From positions 32,483 to 96,482 of the forward strand of contig SAAJ01000006.1 of assembly GCA_009929485.1 (NCBI GenBank): a stretch of DNA of 64,000 nt, given 5' to 3'. Origin of the DNA: Negativicutes bacterium. Lineage in GTDB: Bacteria > Bacillota > Negativicutes > Anaeromusales > Anaeromusaceae. How positions within the stretch are numbered: the stretch's first letter is position 1; each line of letters begins with the position of its first letter. Shown here piece by piece: positions 1 to 8,078 of the stretch. The position numbers were made by a program, and so were the translations under genes. A model generated the notes under the pieces. That model was given only the letters and a program-made list of their open reading frames with translations, ran no database searches and was not told where the DNA came from.

Positions 1-1251
1 AAACCACTGCTCTGTAGCCCGATAGATTACCGGATTTTTACAGCGCCAGCAGTGAGCGTACTGGTGGCGAATCGAACCTTTGGCCAAAAGCAAGCCGCGG
101 CTTGCCAATTCCTTGATAATGGGCACATTGGCGTCTTCAATTTGCATGCCCGCAAAAGGACCGGCTTCTTCCGTGAATACGCCGCTGGGATTCACCGGGT
201 TGATAACCGGCAAACCGTATTTCTTGCCGACTTCAAAGTCTTCCGGACCATGTCCCGGCGCCGTGTGCACGCAGCCGGTGCCTTGCTCTAACGTGACGTG
301 CTCGCCCAGTACGATCGGAGCTTGCCGTTCCAAGAAGGGATGATGAAAGACCAAGCCTTCCACATCGCTGCCTTTAAAGCGCTCCAAGATGGTAAAGTTC
401 TCTTTCTTAGCTGCTTGAACTACCTGTTCCGCCAATTCCGCAGCCAACAGATATACTTCTTCATCCACTTTCACCCAGGCATACTCGATTTCCGGATGAA
501 GGGCAATCCCGGCATTAGCCGGCAGCGTCCAGGTCGTCGTCGTCCAAATGACCGCATACGTTTTAGAGGCATCCACACCAGCAGGCAGCTTCCCTTTAGC
601 ATCGACCAAGGGAAATTTCACGAAAATAGAGTGCGATTTTTTTTCGGCATACTCAATTTCCGCTTCCGCCAGCGCCGTTTCGCAGGATACGCACCAATAT
701 ACGGTTTTAAGGCCTTTATAAATATGACCTTTTTTCGCCATTTCTCCAAACACTTCGATCTGTTTGGCTTCATAAGAGGGTTTCAGGGTCACATAAGGAT
801 TATCCCAGTCGCCGCAAACTCCCAAGCGTTTGAAGTCGCTGCGCTGGGCGTCAATCCATTTGTGAGCGTATGCATTACATTCCTGACGCAGCTGCAGCGG
901 GTCCAGCTCATGACGGTTTAAGCCCAAATTTTTAATAGCTGCATGCTCAATCGGCAGGCCATGGGTATCCCAGCCAGGCACATAGGGCGCCTGAAAGCCG
1001 CGCAGCGTCTTATATTTGATAATGATATCCTTCAAGACTTTATTAATGGTATGGCCAATGTGAATGTTACCGTTAGCATAGGGAGGTCCATCATGCAAAA
1101 TGAACTTTTCCTTGCTGGCGCGCCGCGCCACGCGCTTTTTATCAATATCGTTCTTTTGCCAGAAATCAATGATTTCCGGCTCGCGCTGAGGCAGATTGCC
1201 TCGCATAGGAAATTGAGTTTCCGGTAAATTAAGAGTTTTGCTATAATCCAC
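1..1251 (-). CDS. ileS: isoleucyl-tRNA synthetase, N-terminal part (cut by window edge)
   Basis: Charges tRNA-Ile with isoleucine in the cytoplasm. The 417 visible codons start at a GTG preceded by GGAGGT at good spacing; the first residues read MDYSKTLNLPETQFPMRG, typical of bacterial IleRS. The class I signature HIGH lies at residues 64-67 inside HDGPPYANGNIHIGH. The rest of the catalytic core, the KMSKS loop and the anticodon-binding end lie outside the window, so intactness cannot be judged. The gene follows divIVA, as in other Firmicutes, but has its own T-box leader and promoter. No ATG fits the start, so GTG is firmly supported by the ribosome site. Confidence 0.95.
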   Translation of the reverse strand, partial: MDYSKTLNLPETQFPMRGNLPQREPEIIDFWQKNDIDKKRVARRASKEKFILHDGPPYANGNIHIGHTINKVLKDIIIKYKTLRGFQAPYVPGWDTHGLPIEHAAIKNLGLNRHELDPLQLRQECNAYAHKWIDAQRSDFKRLGVCGDWDNPYVTLKPSYEAKQIEVFGEMAKKGHIYKGLKTVYWCVSCETALAEAEIEYAEKKSHSIFVKFPLVDAKGKLPAGVDASKTYAVIWTTTTWTLPANAGIALHPEIEYAWVKVDEEVYLLAAELAEQVVQAAKKENFTILERFKGSDVEGLVFHHPFLERQAPIVLGEHVTLEQGTGCVHTAPGHGPEDFEVGKKYGLPVINPVNPSGVFTEEAGPFAGMQIEDANVPIIKELASRGLLLAKGSIRHQYAHCWRCKNPVIYRATEQWF

Positions 1252-1280
1252 TGTTTCCTGCACCTCCAAAAATACATAAA

Positions 1281-1518
1281 AGCCCCCCGTCCCGAAAAAG
1301 GGACGAGAGGCTATTTTCCCGTGGTACCACCCTTGTGACCGCCATGGCGGCCGCTTGTGGACACAGTAACGCGTGTCATACGGAAAGCGACTCATTATAG
1401 CCGTTTTCAGCTCCAGAGTGATCTTCCGCACACTGCTTCAGCCGGGCTTCCACCCTTCCCGGTTCGCTGTTTTCCACCTGCGCGCGTACTTTTTCCTTCA
1501 TTGCCTATGTCCATATTT
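1281..1518 (-). promoter_or_regulatory. T-box leader of ileS (tRNA-Ile sensing)
   Basis: On the minus strand the leader carries the T-box core AGGGTGGTACCACGGG (about 1318-1333). A GC-rich terminator hairpin formed by CGTCCC/GGGACG and a T-rich run follows, just before the ileS ribosome site. Upstream is a Stem I-like region with an AGTA bulge sequence. Its 3' side reads GAAGATCAC, placing an ATC (Ile) codon at 1420-1422 where the specifier is expected. The specifier matches the downstream gene, so the regulation is well supported: uncharged tRNA-Ile should allow read-through. Confidence 0.93.
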
Positions 1519-1525
1519 GAAACAA

Positions 1526-1554
1526 ATTATACACAAGTTTTATCAAAAAAGCAA
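1526..1554 (-). promoter_or_regulatory. sigma-A promoter of the ileS T-box transcript
   Basis: TTGCTT (1549-1554), a 17-base spacer and TATAAT (1526-1531) on the minus strand, placing the transcript start near 1518, just before Stem I of the T-box. Confidence 0.75.
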
Positions 1555-1575
1555 TGTGCCTGTTGGAAAGGAGCC

Positions 1576-2037
1576 TTATTCAACGATTTCTCTTCTCAGT
1601 TCCTTTTCCTCCAAAAGCTCCAATTGGGATTGAGCCAGCATGCGCATGCGCGAACGGAAGAGCTGCCCTTGCGCACGCAGTTCATCGCATTCGGCCTGGA
1701 TACGTTGCAATTGGGCATTAGCCTCATCAACAATCCGCCGGCTTTCTACTTCCGCTTCCTTACGAAGCAAATCCGCTTCTTTTCTAGCGTTAACCTTGAC
1801 TTCTTCCGCCGCTTCCTGCGCTACAACCAACGTATTATGCAATGTATTTTCCAGGTTTTGAAAATACTGTATCTGCGACTTCAAGCGCTCTGTTGTTTCA
1901 CGCAGATCTATATTGGTTCGATACAGTTCTTCATAGTCATGAAGAACTTGCTCGAGAAACTCATCGACTTCAGCTTCGTTATAACCTCTAAAAGCTTTGC
2001 GAAACTCCTGATTCTGAATATCCAACGGCGTAAGCAT
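1576..2037 (-). CDS. divIVA: DivIVA-family cell division/polar scaffold protein
   Basis: DivIVA binds curved membrane at septa and poles and recruits partner proteins. The protein begins MLTPLDIQNQEFRKAFRGYN, the membrane-binding N-terminal domain, followed by EAEVDEFLEQV and a long coiled coil rich in Glu, Arg and Gln to the end, about 153 residues. An in-frame ATG at 2067 overlaps the ylmH stop but has no ribosome site. The ATG at 2037 has AGGGGG at proper spacing and gives the conserved family start, so I chose it. It lies last in the yggS-sepF-proC-ylmH-divIVA run, immediately before ileS, as in many Firmicutes. Confidence 0.93.
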   Translation of the reverse strand: MLTPLDIQNQEFRKAFRGYNEAEVDEFLEQVLHDYEELYRTNIDLRETTERLKSQIQYFQNLENTLHNTLVVAQEAAEEVKVNARKEADLLRKEAEVESRRIVDEANAQLQRIQAECDELRAQGQLFRSRMRMLAQSQLELLEEKELRREIVE

Positions 2038-2063
2038 GATTCCTGTCCCCCTAATTGCTGCAT

Positions 2064-2852
2064 TCATAAATATCGTCGCAACAGCAGACTCAAACGACCC
2101 TTTTTCGTCTCCCCTAGGATTTCAACAATTTCTACACGGCCCCGACCGCGCAAGGAGAGGATATCCCCCTGTTGCACGCTCTGCGAACCGCCTTTGGCCG
2201 GCTGCCAGTTAACTCGCAGCTTATCGGCCTTAATCTCTTCCGCCATCCGGCTCCTGGATACGCCATACCCGGAAGCTGCCACCACATCCAGACGCAAAGA
2301 AGGAACCGTCGTCTTAATTTCTTTGACGGTTTCCTCTTTAGGTTCAAGCTCTGCTAAAGAAATTTCCTTGGTGCTCACCTGAGCGCCGCCTAAATAAGAC
2401 AACTGCTGTAAGAGATAGTCTCCTAACGGCGCATCGGTTAATACCTGACAACCTTCGCTGGTCATCAAGATATCCCCCAGAACCTCGCGCTCAATGCCTA
2501 CTCCCAGTAAGCCTCCTAAAACATCCCTGTGTGAAAGGCGCTCATAACGCTTGTCCCAAGAAACGGCAATCGCCCGCAGGCCAAAATCGACTGCACCGTA
2601 ATACTCGGCAGATACAAAGGCAGCCTTAACTCGTTCCGCTCGTTCATAACCGCCTTGCAGCTCAAGGCGTACTTTACCATCCCACTGGGCAGCCACCGTT
2701 TCCGCCACGGAAATTCCAGCTGGATCCAAAAAATCACTGACTCGAAACCGGCGCGAACGCAGGGCTTGTTCGGCTAAATCGAGCAGCCTGGCTGCCAAAA
2801 TATCCTGGCCGCTGCTTTTATAATACCGTAAAATTTTTTCCCGATTATTCAC
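2064..2852 (-). CDS. ylmH: YlmH-type S4-domain RNA-binding protein
   Basis: Cytoplasmic RNA-binding protein of the division-linked ylm cluster; relatives are implicated in ribosome rescue and are needed for normal division in some cocci. The first two thirds (about residues 1-175) match the YlmH N-terminal region, with FLDPAG and the LGVGIEREVLGDI stretch. The C-terminal ~75 residues are an S4 domain (LRLDVVAASGYGVSRSRM, then the DILSLRGRGRVEI strand). The start is a GTG whose bases overlap the proC stop (GTGA), indicating translational coupling. Length 262 residues is normal. Confidence 0.9.
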   Translation of the reverse strand: MNNREKILRYYKSSGQDILAARLLDLAEQALRSRRFRVSDFLDPAGISVAETVAAQWDGKVRLELQGGYERAERVKAAFVSAEYYGAVDFGLRAIAVSWDKRYERLSHRDVLGGLLGVGIEREVLGDILMTSEGCQVLTDAPLGDYLLQQLSYLGGAQVSTKEISLAELEPKEETVKEIKTTVPSLRLDVVAASGYGVSRSRMAEEIKADKLRVNWQPAKGGSQSVQQGDILSLRGRGRVEIVEILGETKKGRLSLLLRRYL

Positions 2853-3688
2853 GAATTGCCTTTCCCCATTTCCTTGGAACGCTCCGTTGCCGCCACTACA
2901 GCATCGATTAAAGCGGCGCGTACATTGTGACTTTCCAGCGCATGCAAGCCGGCAATGGAAGTTCCCCCAGGCGAAGCAACCATGTCACGCAAAATAGCCG
3001 GATGCTGTCCGGTTTGCACTACCATCTTCGCTGCACCCAATAAAGTCTGCGCCGCCATGAGAATGGCGTTTTTCCGAGAAAGTCCAACGCGTACGCCAGC
3101 ATCCGCTAAGGCGTCAATCATAAGAAATGCATACGAAGGGCCGCTGCCAGACAAGCCCGTAATGGCATCCAACAAGTTTTCATCCACTTTTTCCACGCGC
3201 CCTACGGCGGAAAATACGGCTCTAGCCGCCTGGTCCGCCTCTTGGTCTGCACGGCTGCCTAAGGCAAAAGCAGTCATGCCTTCCCCTACCGCTACAGGAG
3301 TGTTAGGCATGACACGAACAACGCGATGCTTGCGAAAATGGCTTTCTAAGAAATCTAACGGAATCCCGGCCGCCACGGATAAGATCAACGTTGTCGGTTT
3401 AGTCGCCAAAGCCAAGGTAGAGATGATTTGTTTCAAGACCTGCGGTTTAACGGTTAAAAACAAAATATCTGCTGCGCCGGTCAAAGCCGAGGCGCTTTCA
3501 CTGCGCCGCACGCCATAGGTTTGTTCCAAAACCTGCAAGCGCTCTTCCGAGGTGTCAAATACCAACAGATTTTCTTGCGTCGTCATTTTCTTGTCCAACA
3601 GGCCGCGCAGCAGAGCCTCAGCGATAGCTCCGCCCCCCAAAAAGCCTATGATCTTACCCTGTAAAACTTGTTTCAATTGTTCATCCAT
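2849..3688 (-). CDS. proC: pyrroline-5-carboxylate reductase
   Basis: Reduces 1-pyrroline-5-carboxylate to proline with NAD(P)H, the last step of proline synthesis. The N-terminal Rossmann loop reads IGFLGGGAIAEALLRGLL (about residues 13-30). The C-terminal half has the family signature around SGSGPSYAFLMIDALADAGVRVGL and ends with the SPGGTSIAGLHALE motif. The protein is 279 residues, normal size. It overlaps sepF by 16 bases and touches ylmH, so it is embedded in a division operon, occupying the place where ylmG/yggT is found in Bacillus. Confidence 0.95.
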   Translation of the reverse strand: MDEQLKQVLQGKIIGFLGGGAIAEALLRGLLDKKMTTQENLLVFDTSEERLQVLEQTYGVRRSESASALTGAADILFLTVKPQVLKQIISTLALATKPTTLILSVAAGIPLDFLESHFRKHRVVRVMPNTPVAVGEGMTAFALGSRADQEADQAARAVFSAVGRVEKVDENLLDAITGLSGSGPSYAFLMIDALADAGVRVGLSRKNAILMAAQTLLGAAKMVVQTGQHPAILRDMVASPGGTSIAGLHALESHNVRAALIDAVVAATERSKEMGKGNS

Positions 3689-4143
3689 GGTACAACCGTC
3701 CTGTCCTGATCATCGTAGGTGTAAGCAACATCCACATTCGCAGGAGCACAAAGAAAAATATGATGCCCCACTTTTTGAATACTGCCTCCCAAGGCATAGG
3801 TGGTGCCGCTCATAAAATCAATCATGCGTTTAGCCACTTCTTTGTCCGTGCCTTCAAAATTCACGACTACAGGCTTGCGGTTTTTTAAATAATCCGCCAC
3901 ATGCTGCACATCGTCAAAGTTAGCCGGCTCTACCACCATGACCTTCATCTGCTTAGAAGCAGCCGTTGCGCCCCCCGTGGCGGCATTCGGCAAATTGACC
4001 ACATTATTCTGTACCGCAGAAGGTCTGGCGCTGCGCGGCGCACGTTCTTCAGCCGCAGGCTGCTGCGATTGTTGTTCTTGTTCCTTAGCATCTCCCGGCT
4101 CGATCAATCCCAATGTGCCGCACACTTTTTCTATAAATTTCAT
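3673..4143 (-). CDS. sepF: SepF, FtsZ-anchoring division protein
   Basis: SepF bundles FtsZ and anchors it to the membrane, and can replace FtsA in that role. The N-terminal amphipathic segment reads MKFIEKVCGTLGLIEPGD. A Gln/Ala/Arg-rich linker (residues 20-65) follows, then the globular SepF domain with MVVEPANFDDVQHVADYLKNR and VVNFEGTDKEVAKRMIDFMSG. Length is 156 residues. It starts immediately after the yggS stop. No ftsA is present in this window, so SepF is the only visible FtsZ membrane tether. Confidence 0.95.
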   Translation of the reverse strand: MKFIEKVCGTLGLIEPGDAKEQEQQSQQPAAEERAPRSARPSAVQNNVVNLPNAATGGATAASKQMKVMVVEPANFDDVQHVADYLKNRKPVVVNFEGTDKEVAKRMIDFMSGTTYALGGSIQKVGHHIFLCAPANVDVAYTYDDQDRTVVPWMNN

Positions 4144-4863
4144 CTAACCTTCCTCCTTTGGAGCATATTGTCTAGCTCCGAATAACGCCGTACCGACACG
4201 CACCATATTGGCGCCTTCTTGAATAGCAACCTCAAAATCATTGCTCATCCCCATAGAAAGCCACTGCCACTCGCATTGCGGCAAAGCCGCCTCCCGTAAA
4301 GCCGCAAATAAGCTGTAAGCTTCCTGAAACACAGGCCTCACCGACTCAGCGTCCTCCATTAAGGGAGCAATTGTCATTAAGCCTTTTATTCTCACATGCG
4401 GCCATTGAGCTGCCTGTCGTGACAATGTCCAGACTGCATCCGGATCCATACCGAATTTGCTTTCTTCGCCTGAAACGTTCACCTGCAACAGTACTTCCTG
4501 AGAAATTCCTTGTTTGGCTGCTTCCTGCTCAATTTGCTGCAAAAGTCGTTCACTATCCACTGAGTGAATCAAAGCAACCTTGCCTACGATTTGCTTCGCC
4601 TTGTTAGTCTGTAAATGACCAATCAAATGCCATTTCGCTTTAACGCCGATATGCTCTATTTTAGGCAAAGCTTCTTGAACCCGATTTTCGCCAAACACAG
4701 TAAGTCCCGCTTCCAAGGCTTCTTCGACTACCTCTGCAGCATGATTTTTACTCACCGCAATCAAACAAATGGGCCCTGGCTGTTCAATTTCGGATTTGCG
4801 AGAGGCCAAAGCCTTCGCGATTCTCCCTTCCACCGCCTGCAGGCGTTCTGAAATCGAAGACAT
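4144..4863 (-). CDS. yggS: YggS/PROSC-family PLP homeostasis protein
   Basis: Pyridoxal-phosphate binding protein that buffers PLP; it has no firmly known catalytic activity. The PLP lysine lies in LIAVSKNHAAE (about residues 33-43). The family motifs VFGENRVQEALPK, WHLIGHLQTNKAK, SMGMSNDFEVAIQEGANMVRVG and the final TALFGARQY are all visible. Length 239 residues is typical. It opens the yggS-sepF-proC-ylmH-divIVA run, downstream of the terminator that closes the ftsZ transcript, so a promoter must lie in the short interval 4864-4946. Confidence 0.93.
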   Translation of the reverse strand: MSSISERLQAVEGRIAKALASRKSEIEQPGPICLIAVSKNHAAEVVEEALEAGLTVFGENRVQEALPKIEHIGVKAKWHLIGHLQTNKAKQIVGKVALIHSVDSERLLQQIEQEAAKQGISQEVLLQVNVSGEESKFGMDPDAVWTLSRQAAQWPHVRIKGLMTIAPLMEDAESVRPVFQEAYSLFAALREAALPQCEWQWLSMGMSNDFEVAIQEGANMVRVGTALFGARQYAPKEEG

Positions 4864-4907
4864 ATTTTGTTCCCCCTAGCATATACCTGCCTTTGCAGTG
4901 GCTCTTT

Positions 4908-4941
4908 TAAGAAAAAAGAGCATGGGCGTCCCATGCTCTTT
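4908..4941 (-). terminator. terminator after ftsZ
   Basis: A 12-bp perfect stem (arms 4915-4926 and 4930-4941, 3-base loop), followed on the minus strand by a T-rich run. It begins six bases after the ftsZ stop and separates ftsZ from yggS. Confidence 0.88.
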
Positions 4942-4946
4942 GCGAA

Positions 4947-6005
4947 TTACCTCTTGTGCATGAAGACCGGCACATCCAGGCTAAAGTCAGGAACCTGTCC
5001 TACACGTTCCTTTTTGCCTTCATTGCCGCCAACTTGTACAGACCGCGCCGAGCGTTGATCGAAACCGGTCGCAATAACCGTAACCCTGACCTCGTCCTGC
5101 AAGGTTTCGTCAATGACAGCACCAAAAATCAAGTTCACTTCCGGGTCTGCAGCCTGTTCAATAATGGCCGCCGCCTCGTTCACCTCAAATAAACTCAAGT
5201 TAGTACCGCCGGTGATATTTAGCAGCACCCCTTTAGCTCCATCAATGGAGGTTTCCAACAGCGGACTCTTGATAGCCGCTTCCGCCGCCGCAATGGCCCG
5301 TCCCTCGCCTGCAGCAACGCCTACTCCCATCAGAGCCGAACCGGTATCGCTCATAATCGTTTTTACATCGGCAAAATCCAAATTAATCAGACCAGGAACG
5401 GCAATCAAATCGGAAATGCCTTGAACGCCTTGACGCAGTACATCATCAGCTATCCGAAACGCTTCCATGATGGGCGTTCTCTTGTCCACGACCTGCATCA
5501 AACGATCATTAGGAATGGTAATCAGCGTATCCACGCGTTCTTTCAAATTGGCAATCCCTTTTTCCGCTTGCTTAAAACGGCGCTTTCCTTCAAAAGAAAA
5601 CGGCTTAGTGACTACGCCAACTGTAAGGGCCCCTACTTCGCGAGCGCATTCGGCAACAACCGGCGCCGCACCAGTCCCTGTGCCTCCGCCCATGCCCGCG
5701 GTTACAAACACCATATCGGCGCCCCGCAAAGCCTTAATCAGTTCTTCACGACTTTCCTGAGCGGCTAAATCTCCAACCTCCGGGTTAGCGCCGGCCCCTA
5801 GACCTTTTGTTAGCTTTTCTCCGATTTGGATGCGATAAGGAGCCTGTGCCTGCAGCAACGCTTGAGCATCGGTATTTACGGAAATAAACTCCACGCCCTT
5901 TAATCCTGCTGCAATCATGCGATTGACGGCATTGTTGCCGCCACCGCCTACCCCTACTACTTTAATGGTTGCCAGATGCTCCAACTCCATGTCAAATTCC
6001 AACAT
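4947..6005 (-). CDS. ftsZ: cell division protein FtsZ
   Basis: Tubulin-like GTPase that forms the division ring. The N-terminal nucleotide loop is [15 protein letters not shown] (residues 16-30), the tubulin signature [10 protein letters not shown] is at 106-115, and the T7 loop region [11 protein letters not shown] follows near 210. The C-terminal peptide [13 protein letters not shown] is the likely SepF-binding tail. At 352 residues it is complete. The ATG has AAGGAGG upstream. It is last in ftsQ-DUF881-sbp-ftsZ; ftsA, normally just upstream in many bacteria, is not here. Confidence 0.98.
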   Translation of the reverse strand: MLEFDMELEHLATIKVVGVGGGGNNAVNRMIAAGLKGVEFISVNTDAQALLQAQAPYRIQIGEKLTKGLGAGANPEVGDLAAQESREELIKALRGADMVFVTAGMGGGTGTGAAPVVAECAREVGALTVGVVTKPFSFEGKRRFKQAEKGIANLKERVDTLITIPNDRLMQVVDKRTPIMEAFRIADDVLRQGVQGISDLIAVPGLINLDFADVKTIMSDTGSALMGVGVAAGEGRAIAAAEAAIKSPLLETSIDGAKGVLLNITGGTNLSLFEVNEAAAIIEQAADPEVNLIFGAVIDETLQDEVRVTVIATGFDQRSARSVQVGGNEGKKERVGQVPDFSLDVPVFMHKR

Positions 6006-6105
6006 GAACGAAAATCCTCCTTACGTCAAGGCTAAACGCCCTGCTGCATGCGAAAAAACTTATAATTACTTCCACGCGCCATTTCCATTTTCCTCTTTAC
6101 AGAAC

Positions 6106-6435
6106 CTATTTTTTCAGAAAATAGCGGCGTAATATCGCCAAATTTTGAAAAATACGCAACCCAAAGGCCAATAATGCTACATAATACAAGTCAATTCCTA
6201 AGCGTTCGCCGCTATAAACCAAACCAGCCGCCATTAACGCATTAGTAAAAAAACCGGTTACAAATACGCTATTGTCGAATTTCTCATCCGCTCCGGCGCG
6301 CAACCCGCCAAAAACAGTATCTAAGCAAGCCAAAAGAGCAATCGACATATACTTGGCATACTCAACCGGAACGGTTCCAGGAAGCAGAGAACCCACAAAT
6401 AACCCCAAACATAAGCCTGCAATCGGAAGGTACAT
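6106..6435 (-). CDS. sbp: small basic protein (Sbp, DUF1290) membrane protein
   Basis: Small hydrophobic protein of 109 residues with about three membrane segments (PIAGLCLGLFVGSLL, YMSIALLACLDTVFGGLRA, FFTNALMAAGLVY). The family is found next to DUF881 and FtsZ/FtsQ genes in Firmicutes and Actinobacteria; its function is not established. The gene overlaps the stop of the DUF881 gene by one base, indicating translational coupling. The C-terminus is basic (RRYFLKK). The gene neighbourhood suggests a role at the division membrane, which is inference. Confidence 0.88.
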   Translation of the reverse strand: MYLPIAGLCLGLFVGSLLPGTVPVEYAKYMSIALLACLDTVFGGLRAGADEKFDNSVFVTGFFTNALMAAGLVYSGERLGIDLYYVALLAFGLRIFQNLAILRRYFLKK

Positions 6436-7166
6436 TACTGTGCGCCCCCTTCCTTAGCCGGTTTGGCGTATTCAAACCGGAAAGCGCCTTTATAAGCGGG
6501 AACTGCTACGCGATCCGTCTGCTTGATGGTCACCTGAATACCCCAGAACTGCAAGGTTTCAACAACGCCGCCGCGCATGCGCAAAGCGTTTTCCAATGTT
6601 TTAGGTTCGCCTATGGCAATGATCTCATAGGGCGCCGACGAACGGGTATTATTCACCGACAATGTCGGACCGGCGCAGCGTATTTCCGACGAAGCGATAA
6701 GCCGCTGCTCATTAATTGACATGGCTTCCGCTCCAGCAGCCCAAAGTTCATTAATTACTTTAAGGATATCATCATCATGAATAACATATAAGTTCGGATT
6801 TTCCCCCGGCTTGGATGGCCGTTTGCTGTCATTGATCGTTACCACAACACCAGGGCCTGTCAAATCAACGACGCCTGCCCCCATCTGAATCAGCTGCATT
6901 TCTTTCGAAGTCCGCCCACCTAGGGCCTGTTCGCGCAACTCTTTTACCTGGTTGTTCAACGAGTCTCGTTCCTTTTCCGTTTGCAGCAGTCGTTGCGACA
7001 AATCCTCCACTCGCTGCACTGACAACGCTGACCGCATATCTTCTGTTGTTTTAAACTGCACCGCCAGCATAATCCCCAAGATAAAACAAACCAAAGCAAT
7101 GGCCCATTGCCCTTGTTTAATCGACAACACCGTTCTTGACTCCCTTCTTGTGTTTCCTCTTTTCAA
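6435..7166 (-). CDS. DUF881 family membrane-anchored protein
   Basis: A 243-residue protein with one N-terminal membrane segment (IALVCFILGIMLAVQF, about residues 22-38). A coiled coil (LSQRLLQTEKERDSLNNQVKELREQ) and an extracytoplasmic DUF881 domain follow. That domain includes GPGVVVTINDS, LWAAGAEAMSINEQRL and a C-terminal ALRMRGG motif. The family recurs between ftsQ and ftsZ in Gram-positive genomes but has no assigned biochemical role. The sbp gene overlaps its stop, so the two are almost certainly made together; a structural role at the septum is inference. Confidence 0.9.
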   Translation of the reverse strand: MKRGNTRRESRTVLSIKQGQWAIALVCFILGIMLAVQFKTTEDMRSALSVQRVEDLSQRLLQTEKERDSLNNQVKELREQALGGRTSKEMQLIQMGAGVVDLTGPGVVVTINDSKRPSKPGENPNLYVIHDDDILKVINELWAAGAEAMSINEQRLIASSEIRCAGPTLSVNNTRSSAPYEIIAIGEPKTLENALRMRGGVVETLQFWGIQVTIKQTDRVAVPAYKGAFRFEYAKPAKEGGAQ

Positions 7167-7169
7167 GCT

Positions 7170-7913
7170 TTAAGGCTTGAATTTGATTACCGGTGTCGCA
7201 AAACTGACATCGAAATAATCCACTCGTTCTAACTTATCTCCCAATTGTTCCACAAGTTCTTGTACTTTCTGAGCTTTTTCCGCCATTTTCGTTCCATCAC
7301 CCAAGCGAACCTTCGCTCCAGAAAGCAAATATAACTGCATTTTCTCGGAAGTTACAAAGTGCACTTCCGATACTTTTTCTAACGTTTTCGCGTCCAAACG
7401 GTCTAAAAACTGCAGCGCCATGATCACCTGCGGCTGGCTCAGCTTATCGCCAATATACTCTTGCCCCGCGGAAATGCCAGTAATAAAGGGCCATCGCATA
7501 TCTTTAAGATAACGCTGCACATTGAGTACCGTACCGTCACGATCTATTGCTAAAATACCATACGCTGCCGTTACATACGCTAACGGACGCCTTTCTTCCA
7601 CAGCAATGCGCAAATTCCAGGGAAATTTCCTCTCCACTTCAGCCCGGCGAATGCGCAAATCCTGCTCTAAACGATGTTGCAGAAGTTCCGGTCTCACTCG
7701 CAGCAAATTGACCGGTTCTCCAATCCCTGCAATCACCAAAAGCTCCTCCTTGGAAAGTTCCTGCAACCCTTCGACTTCTACATGTCCCAGGGCCAACCAA
7801 GAAGAGCCGCTGAGCCACAAGCCGCCAAAGCCGAGAAAGCAAAAAAGCAAGCCCAAAAGCAGCAGCGGCCAAAAGCGAAACCTTCTTTTAGGAGAAATAG
7901 CCCCTGCGCCCAT
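7170..7913 (-). CDS. ftsQ: cell division protein FtsQ/DivIB
   Basis: Bitopic protein of the divisome core that connects early and late division proteins. It has a short basic cytoplasmic tail, a membrane segment (FWPLLLLGLLFCFLGFGGLWL, about residues 13-33), then a POTRA domain beginning LALGHVEVEGLQELSKEELL. The FtsQ beta domain follows, with IAVEERRPLAYV and the tail SFATPVIKFKP. Length 247 residues is normal. It is the first gene of the ftsQ-DUF881-sbp-ftsZ group and has its own extended -10 promoter. Confidence 0.92.
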   Translation of the reverse strand: MGAGAISPKRRFRFWPLLLLGLLFCFLGFGGLWLSGSSWLALGHVEVEGLQELSKEELLVIAGIGEPVNLLRVRPELLQHRLEQDLRIRRAEVERKFPWNLRIAVEERRPLAYVTAAYGILAIDRDGTVLNVQRYLKDMRWPFITGISAGQEYIGDKLSQPQVIMALQFLDRLDAKTLEKVSEVHFVTSEKMQLYLLSGAKVRLGDGTKMAEKAQKVQELVEQLGDKLERVDYFDVSFATPVIKFKP

Positions 7914-7950
7914 AGCATCGACTCCTACTCTAATTTATCATTTTATAAAG

Positions 7951-7959
7951 ATTATACCA
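7951..7959 (-). promoter_or_regulatory. extended -10 promoter for ftsQ-DUF881-sbp-ftsZ
   Basis: Minus-strand TGGTATAAT, an extended -10 element, lies about 40 bases before the ftsQ start; no strong -35 is visible. It separates this group from the murein genes upstream. Confidence 0.55.
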
Positions 7960-8027
7960 TTAGCAAAGTCATTCGTCACACCAGACCTTATGCCCAAAGA
8001 TGAGCGCTAAACATCACGTATTGGTGC

Positions 8028-8078
8028 AGCAAGAGGACAAGCGCGCCTCTGTTTGGAAGCGCAGCTTGTCCTCTTGCT
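8028..8078. repeat. 15-bp inverted repeat at the ddl stop
   Basis: Perfect arms AGCAAGAGGACAAGC (8028-8042) and its complement (8064-8078), with a partly paired 21-base centre. The right arm touches the ddl stop codon. There is no T-run on either side, so it may be a 3'-end stabilising or weak termination hairpin. Confidence 0.6.

Noticed and set aside
298..921. Plus-strand frame of 207 codons
   Set aside because: It lies antisense to ileS, whose conserved protein is clear on the minus strand.
1357..2382. Plus-strand frame of 341 codons
   Set aside because: Antisense to the T-box, divIVA and ylmH; composition is that of a shadow frame.
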